From Acanthaster planci (lineage: Eukaryota; Echinodermata; Asteroidea; Valvatida; Acanthasteridae), in assembly GCF_001949145.1 (NCBI RefSeq), contig NW_019091365.1, positions 238,438 through 270,458 of the forward strand: 32,021 bases of DNA. The letters run 5' to 3'. This document shows, one piece after another, positions 1-12,300 of this stretch. A model generated the notes under the pieces. It was not told where the DNA came from and did not search any database. It saw nothing but the letters and a program-made list of their open reading frames with translations. The position numbers and the translations under genes were made by a program. Positions within the stretch are counted from its first letter, which is position 1; every line of letters starts with the position of its first letter.

Positions 1-223
1 TTTCTTTGACAGAAAATGGTAATTGTTTGGAAACACAAACCACTCGCTGGTTTAGTGAAGTCAGTAAAAAATCCGCATTCGCATTGGCACGTGGAACATG
101 TTTTAGATTAATCAAGAAATGGCAAAAGTATTAATGCAATTATCAGGGAAATGAACTGTTCATATTAACCTCCTGTACCACATCTGTTCATCCAGCTTTT
201 GAATATCAGGCTTGTTCATGTAC

Positions 224-307
224 CTTGGCAAGAAATTCTTTGTGTTGTTCATGGAGTGTTTCGGCGTCGGCTTTCAGCTCGGAAATCACATCTTCTTTCA
301 TCTTGAC
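224..307 (-). CDS. Exon 23, last exon visible, 28-codon heptad exon
   Basis: Twenty-eight codons, residues 925-952, starting VKMKEDVISELKADAETLHE. Acceptor GGAGTTTAG; donor AAG|GTACAT, so the message continues past the left edge of the window. Positions 1-223 hold no further exon that I can see. Confidence 0.86.
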
Positions 308-3300
308 CTAAACTCCGTAAAACCAAAGAACAAAAAACTAAGAACACTTTCAGCGACCAAATGAAGCAAGTATTCTCCAAAATGGCATTCTTCAAATGGC
401 ATTAAAAGCAAATTTGGCATTGAAAGTCAAAGGAAACCTTTCAAAGATTTGGTCCTGAGGTTGAAATATCAAACAAACTATTTTTATTTGCGTTCTGATT
501 ACAAGAAGAGGGGAGAATTTTGAAACACTTCCAAAAATCCTTGAAAACTATAACTGATGATGTATTATATCATTTCCAGTTTATCTATTTCAATTTCCTA
601 ATGAGATGTCGCCTTACACAGTGGATGAACAAACTAACTTACGTTTTGCTGGAGGCTCTCTTCCTTGATCTGTGTCGACTGAAACTCGCTGTTCAGTTCC
701 TGCAGTGCTTGTTCCAGACGCTCAACCTACACAGAAAACCCCCAGTTAATGTCCGCGGATACCACCCTAATCAACTCATACACAGATATGGTTTGTGTCA
801 TTTGACCTGAGCCTAAGCCAAGACAGCGATGCCTCTCACTAAAACAGGTAGTTTTTTTACACCTGGACATTGTGTTTGTCTTTTCAAGCTTCAGACATAA
901 GTTTTAAGGAATTATCGCCTAAAATCAGACTGTGGTTCTAAACAATCATTTGTGGTATGAAAACATTGAACTGTCTAACATGGGATTTAAGTTCATGGTC
1001 ACTGAACTAATTTCATCACAAGCTTTGAAGCCCACTGGTAAACCAGCCTGCTAATCGGCTAGCCAGGCATTTTGGATGTCCAGGAAAAGTCGGCTATCCA
1101 ATCCAACCTGAGCGGGACCAAGAGAGGGTGTAATTCTCCTCGCAATTGTGAAAACTGCACTTTGCTAGCTCAAAAACAACAATGAAATGTGCCAGTTACG
1201 GTTGTATCACTACCAACAAAAATGAACCCCCCACCAATATGGCTCTTTTCAACCAATGAGAGGGTGCTTTTGCTAAATGATAATGCGACACGCCAACAAG
1301 CTCATGGCATCCTGCAACATACCACCTACCTCATCCCTGGCTCCGCTGTGCATGTGCCTCATCTCCTGAATCTGCCGTTCCAAGCTCTGAATAGTTTCGT
1401 TGCGACTCTTGATCTCATTCTGGGCCTTCTTGCACTGGTGCCTCAACTGCTCTAACGCCATCTCCTATTGGTGTACAATATTCGAACAGTAATCACACAG
1501 CCAATCACTAAACACCTTCTCAACACAAGTGTGTAAATCCATGACAGGAACTTAATAGTCGTCAGCAGTCTACCTACTTCAACTCAGGGGATCAACGTCA
1601 TTGACGGATCTGGGGGAGCGGGCCAATGGGGACTCCCCCCGAGCAATATTTTCACTTTTCTTCTTTCCAAAAGCACGTAATTAGCCCAAAACTTAGCCTG
1701 ATCTCTCAAAAAGGCCAGTTACAGAAATTGTGGACTCTCAAAACAATATTGGGTCTGTCCTTGATAAAGGTCAAAGCCTCTTCGTTAACTATCCAAAACT
1801 TATTTTAGTTTCCTTTTTTATTTCAATCTCAAGGTGATCCCTTCACAACCATATCTGACATTTTAGCACATCTGATTAGACAACAAATTACTGTCCGACA
1901 TCAACCGTGACCAAAAGTCGTGGCGACGGATCGAAATATATGCTGGCCTATGGAAGACAATGGCTCGTGGCTACAACACCTTCCTATTAAGACATGTGCA
2001 TTGACTCATGGGTGTTAAAGCAACGCCACTGATCAGAACCACAGTGTCTTTGCTCAAATGCTTCAAAGGGTCCACGCACGTCTTTTGGGTACACTATCAA
2101 ATGATAAACTGGAATGTTTTTCTAAATCGCACCTGTTTGGACAACTTTTCCTCTGACTTGGCCACTTGCTCCCTCAAGGCAGTTTGCTCATTTTTCATCC
2201 GTTTCATTGCTTCATCTCGACGAGACACCTGTCAAGAGGAAATGAAGGCTAACTCAACTCAACCTTAGAAAATCTCACATCGGTGATTGAAAATTGACTC
2301 AAACCTGTTTCTTTCAAACATCTGAAAGTTGAGACAAATAATTAAAGTAGAGAAACGAGCACCGAGTTACACTCGTGTGGGACTAGCGTCACTCATGAAC
2401 CACTTTACGCCGGATGACAATAAAACAAGCAGGGATTTCCCATGTTGCAACATGGAGGATGTTTAGACATGTTCTGGTGAATTCTACATGCAGTGCCGTG
2501 AGATGCCTGTACTTGTTCCTATGCTTGACCGATTCCCATTGAGTTTGTACACACAGAAGATCAGAATAGTCCACGGAGGTTGAGCGAGCACCGCACTCAA
2601 GTGGCTGTGGGCGCTGTGGCAAAGGCCACTCTGCCGAAATGTTTCAGCATTTCAGAGAAGTGGAGATGCAATCAGAAATGTACCTACCATAAGCAAAAGG
2701 ACCACTGAGGGTCACCACTTGTGAAGTCCTAGTTTGTAAAGGCCTGTGTTTGTGGTATAGTGTTTTTTACGTTGGTATTTTCAGTTGGATATAAAAACTG
2801 TGCCTGAGACGAGTACGTTACAAAATAATGTCGGCAAGTGGTTTGAACAGACTTACCTCAATATTCAAGACATCGTGCTCACTCTGTGCAGTGATCTGTG
2901 CTGCTTGGATTCTGGCAGCCAGCCGGCCATTCTCCTCCATCGTGTCCTGCAGCTGTTGCTTGGTCTTTTTCAGCTCAGAATCCATCTGGGACAGGGAGGT
3001 CTTCCTCCTAGCCAGCTGAAACGGGAAGGCAGCAAAGAACCCAACATTTCAAGCCACAAAATCCACACTTTTTCAGAACTACAGGAATTTAGATCAAACT
3101 GCTCCTCTTAGAGGGAAAATAAAATTTTAATATTTAATTAACAACGCACAACTAGATGACAATTAGATGTTATACCTGTCACAGTAAAATATGTGAAACG
3201 CATAGAAATTGTCCAGACAATTTTTCAATGGTGAACGTTGAACGTGCACAGGCAAGCAGTAATGGAACTCTATGCAGTAAAATACATAACACATTGGATT

Positions 3301-6300
3301 CCTGCGAGTATGTTTACATTGTCAGTGGCCTCATCACATGGCAGTGCATAAACCACTACAGTAAGAAACCTGAGCCAAAGATACTGCTCTGAGACAGTGC
3401 ATTCTGGCCAATTAGTAGTCTTATTTAGGTATAACATCACAGCCTGGCTTCCAGGGTGTCACTTCTATTGTTCAAAGTCATTGACATATTCATATGCATG
3501 TGGAACAGTTTTCTCCGCAAGTGGTCAATATCGTGTTGATTAATTTTGGATTTTTGCCCCGCCCAACGTGTATTTTGAATTTTACCTTGCCCGACGTCAA
3601 AGACAAAATACACGTCGGGCAGGGCAAAAATCCCAAATTAATTTAAATCTACCCGGCGCAAATCCATCTTAGAATATCGTGTTGCATGTCGCTTTCCATC
3701 AGTGTTTCCCGTTATCACTTGCATGCGTAAATGGCCCCATTACCTCTTCCACCAGTTTGCGTTTCTCCTCCTGCGAGGCTGTTTGCTCCGCCTCTAGCTT
3801 CCGAACTGCATCCTCTCTCCTCTCCGACTCCCCCTGCAGGGTGCGGACCTGCCTCTGGAGACGTTGGATGGTTTCCTCGCGATTCTCGACCTTCGAGATT
3901 TCAAATACAAACGAGAGAAAGGAAGGAAAACACAGATGAAGGAAGCAGAGAGATTTGCAAAGAGGATTCAACCAAGGTTTGCGATGTCTCTCTCACGTTC
4001 AAGCAGATCTTTTGCACTGATTTCATATTTTTCTACAATGTTCTTCTGGGTGCTTGGGGGTTGAAAAGAAATCCACAAAACATCTGACAAAGGGCTTCTT
4101 ACAATGGCAAGAAAATACTGTGACTTGTCAACTAACAATGCAAGTGTATTCTCACAAAGATCGTGATTTAATAGGTGAATTCTGAACTTGAATTTTTTTT
4201 GGTCAAAGTGCCAGAAAGTAGCAAAATTGAATAATGAAACCTCTGAAATTCCTCAATTTCGAGGTCAAAAGTCCTGAAATCTTGACTGATCCAGAGAAGT
4301 CCGACTTCAGCCTCTTTGATCTGCCACGTTTGTTGTTTGGACATGTCCAAAAACGGGATATGTCTACGCCTACATCAAACCACTGTGGTGCATTAATAGC
4401 GAAAAGCCTAAGTCATAGCCACAACCTACCCAATGCAAGTAAGTGCTCCATACACCAATTAAACTGGAGAGAAGAAGATTGTTCCATCAGGACCCACCTG
4501 TGATTGGCTCTTGGAGACCTTCTCTTGCACATTGGTCAGCTCGGTCCTGGTGGCCTGGAGGGCGCCCTCTTTGACGGTCAAGTCTGCTTGGAGCTTTGCG
4601 GCTCTCTGTCGTGCCTCCTCCTCAGTCCTTGATGCTTGCTCTTGTACCTCTGCCAACTTTTAACCCCCCCAAAAAACCAAGCAGTTATGGAAGTTTTTTC
4701 TTGTCTGACTGCAACGTCATGAAAATGCTAAATACAAATGTTTTGCTCAGGAGAGAGTAGGAATAGGACAATTTCAAGCTCTATCAAAGAACTAATCATT
4801 CTTGCTTAACATATGCAGCAAGCCCTGCCATGCCACCATGTTATGCCACCACAACTGCATCCATTTTTTTTAATAGTTGTACAGTTTCGGCAGAAGAGAC
4901 AAAAATTAATGATGCCTTTTTAACCCTACCGAGGCTACATGTATATCCTTGAATTTCTACATGATTTTAGATACACAAGAAGAAGTTTAACCACTCGGTA
5001 CCAGGGTTACTAGTACCGGAGACCTTGGGTTTGTATGCATCGCTGGGGTGCCCGAAATCAGACCAAAGAGCTGGGCCTTGTAACACAAGACCATACTCGG
5101 AACAAAAGACCGAGCTACTGGGAATTGCCAACATTTTTCAGCACAGAGTGCTGGCATTACCGGAGGTAATCCGTCATTGTTTTGAAACGGTACACCACTG
5201 TTTGCAGCATTCAGCGTTTGTGGATTATCAACGGGGACAAACGTGCTCCAGCTTTCCAGCGATAAGCGATACAGTACCGCTGCACACTAATCTGGCTGAA
5301 TTTGAAAAGACACCACTGCCATTCAGCAATGCACTAGGCCAATTTTGGGAACAAAGGAAATTACACAACACTGCACAAGTGGGCTCTCTTTACTGGGCAG
5401 CAGGCCTGGCTGCAGTACCCAGGCGTCCATGGAGGTTGCCTGTCAGATTAGAGTAACCACCAGACAGTCATTCGTGTGGGTGCAAGGGTCCAGTAAATAA
5501 AGTTATGAATTTCTGAAGAATTTTGAAAACAGAAAATCGCCCGAAAAATCATCCCGCATATATGCACCAGGCAGGAAGTGGTTAATAGGGCTACTATGAA
5601 ACTTTGAAATGTGGTAATCATGATGGAATAAATCTGTTCGGGTTGTGCCAAATTTGAGTAATCAAATCTAAACAAGTTTTTAAAACTGATGCTGTTCAAC
5701 AGTTTTTATTTCATTTTTTTTCAAACATCCTTTTTGCCATGTTATGATATGTTCCTCTCACAACCTCCAAGACAACCTCCTTATATGGAAATTGGCACAA
5801 GCGTGGTGCATACTGCATGAGGTGGCACCGGTGCATTGTCAACCATTTTGGGGGGGAGAGGTTTAAGACCAGGAAAGTGACAGGCTCTAAACCAACAAGA
5901 ATGGCTTACCCATCTTAGGTATTTATGAATGTGTATTTACAAAGTGCACATCTACGTCAGCACTGGCACTCAAGGCACTAGCAATTCTAAACTCCTCTCA
6001 GCTGCCTTGGGAGTATACAGCATGCTGCCATTTCAGGCACAAATGGCTGCTCAACACATGGCTATCTCTCCCTTCACAGAAACCTATATGCACTCCTGAG
6101 CTCAGAAAAGGAAAGTGTCTTGCCCAAGATCATAACATGTATCCAACTAGCTAGATTCAAGCCCCCAACCTGATGATCAGGGGTCATGAGCCCTATCTAC
6201 TGAGCTGCACTCGTAAGCTCTTCTGATGGAAGCCTTGAGTTTGTCCGTGGCCCTACCTCTGTGTTGGCCTTCTTCAAGTCTTGCCGCAGCTGCTGCATGA

Positions 6301-9300
6301 TCTCCCCCCGGTGCTGCACCTGGGCCAGGCACTCCTGGTGCTGCTCCTCAAGGAGCTGCAAGTCGCTGCGCAAGTGGACGATGGTGTCGTGACGTTCAGC
6401 AACCTGAAGTTGTAAACCAAAGAAAAAAATTCATAAATTCAAAGCTGGAATACCTTGTACGGTGGCGATGTATCAAACAATCCGAAATATGCTCAAGATA
6501 AACATAAAATTCTGTCTGGATATCTACTTAAAAATAATTTACAAGGTACAAATAAACAGACCTCTGGCTTAAACCAAGAATCTAGACATTCTAAAGACTG
6601 ATTGCAACTTGCTTAAGATGTGCTTTGCATTGGGGAGATGTTAATTTCAATTACGGCTTTCTGCCCTTTACCTGACGTATATTAATAAACACTATATACT
6701 TAGTGCTTATCTGAGAGCTTGTGAAAAAATTCACAAGCTTACTCGGGTGGGACTCCAACCCACAACTTACTGCTTACTTGTGCAGATGTCTTAACCATTC
6801 GACCACCAAGATTGCCAGGGTCAGCTGGCAGGCCCGAGTCAGATGTAGCAGCAGGTACCGCAGACTAATTTCAAGATGTACTTTGCGTCAGGGAGAATCT
6901 TACAACTTGTGATGATCATTCAGAGTCAAAAGTTTTCCCGTACAATGTAATTCATACTTCTTGTATTTGACTATGTAATCTCATTTTCCAAATTTTGTTT
7001 TTTTTAATGACATGGAGGTTTTGTCAAGCAAGAAAAGATTGAAAGTCCAATTTGAAGCGTGTGATTGTTTCTTTTTTTTGGAAAAGAAACAAGAATGAAA
7101 GTGAAGTGGAGGATTGAAAAATATTTCAACGTGATCCAAAGGTGCTTCAGAAGTTTGGCTATAGCCAACAATAACATGCGCATCCATGGAAGCTGCTGCT
7201 TAGCAGCTACGGCTAGCTCCCACATATGCACCTGTTACTCTTAGCCACAGCCAAGACGCTCAGGCTCATTACTGCAGCATCTGGTATCCCCCCGGGACTT
7301 CCTCACCTCTTCGGTCAGTGCGTTCTGGGTGTCCCGGGAGGCATTGGACAGCGTAGCCACCTGCCGACAGAGCTTCTCCACCTGGGCCCGCAGCTCGTTG
7401 CACTGGCCCTGGCTCTGGCTCAGGTCCTGGTGCAGCTCCTTGATGGTGCACTCCTTCATGGATGCCTCCTCCAGCGCCCCCTGCAGCTGCCGGCTGACCT
7501 CTGCCAGGTCCCCCTCCAAGTTGCGCATCTCCTCCTCGCTCTTTTGAAGCTATAAGAGAGGTCAAAAGTCAAGATCTACACAAACATTCCCTTCAGATCT
7601 ACACAGCAGGGCTTTAACAGTTTATTAAGTTTACCAAAGGGTGACCAACTGATCCCATGTGATATACATGTAACGTGCCCATCCACAGTGATCACCACAG
7701 CCTGTGTCTTTGACTTGCAATCACCCACTACCAAAGTACCAAGGTGAATATGTCATGCGTACAATTATTGTGTAAGAGGCCTTAGCGTGAGAACCAGCAT
7801 GTGAACCAACACGCGCGCATACTCCATTCATTTGCACTGCACTTTCTGGTTCACAGTGACGTCACACTTCGGTACTCTATTGATGTCTTTCCGTACTAGT
7901 ATCTGCAAATCCACTCATCACAGCACAAAATGTCACCATGCCAAAGCAAAGCAACAAAATCGCAAAGTAACGTGCAATGACTGACAACATGCAAGACAGA
8001 TATGCAGATGTTGCAAATGAGGACAAAATAACATTAACATATCCAAATGAACAGAATACTTTCACTCAAGTTGTTCCTTTATGTTAGTGATATTTATTTT
8101 AATGAGTGATTGTATGGAATTAATATTACAGATTAATCTTTCTATTTGTCAGTGTCAGTCACACATTTTCATTCAGTGTTTTAAGCAATCTCGATGATCT
8201 TAGGCCATGTCCAAAATGGGCTTCCAGAGCTACGGCTAGGTCTAATGTCTTGGTGTCTCAATGCATTTCTTATGGAGCGAAGTCCTAGACCTAGCTCTAG
8301 ACAACAAATTCAGACACAGCCTTACACTGAAATTACCAATATAAGTAAAAGTCTGGATCCCATTACCATGAGGCCTTCTTTGGTTTAAGAATCCGGGAAC
8401 CTGATTCAAGAATGCAAGGGCTAGTCTCTAATTCCAGTTATTAGTACCTGTGTGGATTTCTTGTCCAACTGGTCTTCCAGACTGTGGGTATTTCTTTGCT
8501 GCGCTTCAAACTGATTACGTGCAGAGAGAATACAAAGAACTTAAAAGTACATCGTCGACCAGAATTCTCATTTCCCCAAACCGTTACCCCAGAAAAATTC
8601 AGCTTAATCTATGAAAAAAATTGACAATCTATTGGATGCAACTGCCAACAGGTGTGCCTCATATATTGTCTATTTCCTTTTTTCTGAATTAAGAATCCCC
8701 AGTTTATGGTGTATTTACATGGACCCCAGAAACACAGCGCAACAAAAGTTTGTTTGGCAGGTCTGTAACGCAATTATCCATGTATTCATTGTCGAATAAT
8801 CGAATACCACTCTGCCTAAAGCAATGCAATTGGAGTGCGTTTTCATCAACCAAACCCAGTAGGGCAAGAACTAAAAGGCTTTTACCCAGCTATTTGAAGA
8901 TGCAACCTTCTGATCTGATTTTGAACTGATGTCACCAATGCAGGTGTAAGTCTGGATCCCATTACCATGAAACCTTCCTTTCCTATAAGAGGCATCAGGG
9001 ACCCTGATACAAGCCTACAGAAGCTAGTCTCAAATTCCAGTCGCTAGTACCTGTGTGGAATTCGTTTCCAACTGGTCTTCCAGACTGCGGATATGTCTTT
9101 GCTGTGCTTCAAACTGGTTTACGTGCAGAGAGAACACACAGAAATCAACAGTGCATCGTCGATGAAAATTTTCATTTCCCCAAACCATTTCCCAAGGAAA
9201 AATCACATAAATTTAGGACAAAATCCAAAATCTACTGGATATAACTGTGCCAACGAGGTATGTCTCATATAGTCTATTTCCATTTTTTCGAAATAAAAAT

Positions 9301-12300
9301 CCCAATTTATGGTGTCTGCATTGCATGCATTCACATACAGCACAATTGAAATTTTGTATGGCAGGTTTTTAATGCGTTATCACATGCATTAGTGTATTAA
9401 GAATATAAAAATAAGCAAGGGGTATTTAAATTTCTCCAGATTTACCACGAGGGTAACCAACAAAGCCCTGTTACACCTCGTAAGACCTCGAGGCAAACCT
9501 CAAGCTACCTCTTGTTGAATTTTACGTTCTTCCATAAGGAAACAAGGCATCCCAAATCAAAGTTTCCAAGAGACAATAAGATACCCCTCTGCTAAAAACA
9601 ACACAACTGATGTGCGTCTTCGTAAACCATATCTTTACAGAAGGAAAACCCAGTAGGGCAAGAAACGAGTAAAATGACATTAGTTGTGTAGTTGTTAATG
9701 TACCTCCATAGTCTCTCTCTCCAACTGCTCTTGTAAGGTCTGTGCTCTTCTCTTGTGAGTGTCCGACTGACAGAAACGAGTGCAAAGTTAGTGTTTCAAG
9801 CAACAGAAACAAGACAAGTGCACTGTGCATGCATTACCAGCCACTAATTAGGACAATCCACTGATGTCAAATTTCATATAAGCAAATTGTTTTGTAGATG
9901 AAAAAGACTTATTTTTCAACGGATCTACTTAAATACATGTATCAGTATGTTTTTTCAAGAATTCCTAGGAAAAATGCTGTTACCCTTTTTTTTCTTCCCA
10001 AAAGCACAAAATTTCAATGAGGGGTAGGCGCTCAAAGACAGCGAGCATTTGTTATGAGAAAAAAAAACAGAAGTGAATTGGTCACCACAGCAACACAGCA
10101 CAGCAACACAATTTGCATTTGGAATACACAACAGATTCTGGCACGTATCCAAAAAAATTGAGAAAAAGCACTCTGCCAAAATGAAAAGCCACATTAAAGC
10201 AGCCAAGGAAAAAAATCAGCAATGTTTAGAAATCTTTTTTCCCTGTAATTTTCATTCTACCTCTGACAGTGTATTGTCATGGTGCTCCTGCAAATTCAAC
10301 ACTTCCTTTCTTAGCTGCTGGATGGTATCGTCACGTCTGGAAAGCTACCAGGCAAATCAAAACGACAAACTGCAGTTTCAGCTTTTTTATTGACCGAGAT
10401 ATATTTAACTTATGAGTATTTAAGACGTACTGGGGTTAACATTAAAAAGTCAATGCCAAACGGATTTGCACTTTGGGCCAATGAATATATCAAAACTGGA
10501 TATTGCTTTTAAATGGAGTGACATCTTGTTGAAACATCTACATGTATGAGGTACAAGCCTAAGACAGCCTGAGATTGAAATGTTTTCATGCAACAGACTC
10601 ACAATACTGTGAAACTGTTGATGTACTCACACAAGACAAGCTTATCTAAATTGAACTTATGCTATCAACAACACTTTTCAAATCTAATTCCCAGACTGAA
10701 ATCTGTAGGACGTTGCACACACACACCACAGAAAGTGGGGGAAAAATGGTGAAAGAATCAAACCTCTTGCTTCAACAACTGGTGGCTGTCTTGGGAGGAG
10801 AGCTGCTTGTCTCTGAGTCGTGACTGGAGAACACCAATCTATGTTGTGATGAGAAGAAAAATAATAATTACGTGCACAAAATTTTTCCAACTTTACTGTC
10901 CCNNNNNNNNNNNNNNNNNNNNNNNNNNNNNNNNNNNNNNNNNNNNNNNNNNNNNNNNNNNNNNNNNNNNNNNNNNNNNNNNNNNNNNNNNNNNNNNNNN
11001 NNNNNNNNNNNNNNNNNNNNNNNNNNNNNNNNNNNNNNNNNNNNNNNNNNNNNNNNNNNNNNNNNNNNNNNNNNNNNNNNNNNNNNNNNNNNNNNNNNNN
11101 NNNNNNNNNNNNNNNNNNNNNNNNNNNNNNNNNNNTCTCCCTAAAAGCCAATGTCTCCTTAATGCTGAAAAATTTACTACAAAATGTCTCCCAAATGACT
11201 TATTTGTAATATAAAGTTTTCCTTTGAAAATAAAGTCAGTTCCCAAGGACATTACGTAAGCAGGAACATTCACTGGCAATGTGTGATTGCTCGTGGGATC
11301 TCAAGAGTGTGGCTCACACCACATGCAGCCACAAGTAGGCGTGGCTAATTTTCGTTTAAATGTGCACAATTTACAGTATCTGTCACATCTTACATTATTG
11401 AAAGGATACCTATGCTCAAAATGCTTATAACCATGAACAATTTCAGGTGGTTGCAACACAACAGTGAAGATATTTGACTCCCCTACTAATATTTCTGGCC
11501 TGATTTTTATCAGGGATGAAATTTGCAAAGTACAGACTGACACAAATTCCTAGTTTATCATAAAGAAAGACTGTGCCAAACTTTGCAGTGTGTAATGATG
11601 TGATCTGGCATTCGTAGCACAAGGGTCGTTATGCAAAGGATAATGCATTTTCCATGGATGTGTGACAGAGCTTTGAACTACCATGGAAACCAGAAATGAT
11701 GTTTCCTGTTTACCTCATCAATTGTTTTCCTCCTCTGGTCATGTGACTGCCTCAACTCCACCTCCAGATTTTTGATTCGCTGCTCCAAATGAGCCACCTG
11801 GAGGTACATGAAAAATGAACACCAAAGGCAGATCATGAAACTAAAATACATTAATAAAAAGAATATTAAATACACAGCCGTTTTAAAAGGGGAAACTTTG
11901 ATGTAGTTAGTGCATTCAATGCAACTTTAGAGGTCACGGTTGGAATCCTGTTCAGGAAATACTACATGTACATGTAGAGGCCAATTTCATTCTACCACCT
12001 GACCACTTGGCATAAGACAAATGCACAGCACTTAAAATACCTGCTGAGCAAAACTGGTTACCAGCCAGACTGTGTTGCTGTCTGTGTTTTCGGTGATTGG
12101 TATTCAGGTAATTTTTACTCAGCATCAACATCTGTTAAGCAATGCTCTCTGCCTGAAATCCTACCCAGCTGCATGGCCACATTACTGAGGCCTCTTCGTG
12201 GTGCCACATGTCTGTGCACATTCAGATGAAAATTAGCTCCGCACAAAATGCAAGCGAGTGCTTGTATACCGCCACCTACCATTCATGTAAGGAATCCACC

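Larger units (their letters stand above)
308..4497. other. Introns 17-22 between exons 17 and 23
   Basis: Apart from exons 18-22 this stretch is intron of 0.5-0.7 kb pieces. AT-rich, with no coding signal beyond the exons. The only structured insertion I see is the foldback element at 3539-3672 in the intron between exons 18 and 19. Confidence 0.7.

Noticed and set aside
5025-5456. 143-codon open frame on the plus strand in intron 16
   Set aside because: Longest frame outside the gene, but no domain, no splice context and an average composition; probably chance or old repeat.
6735-6812. A functional tRNA gene
   Set aside because: T arm is perfect, but the outer acceptor stem does not pair and a second degenerate copy exists; SINE is more likely.
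7226-7565. Several open frames on both strands over exon 15
   Set aside because: Shadows of exon 15; only the frame giving LQKSEEEMRNLEGD joins the neighbours and has heptads.
10684-11279. Open frames running through the Ns
   Set aside because: The Ns give no stops, so length there means nothing.
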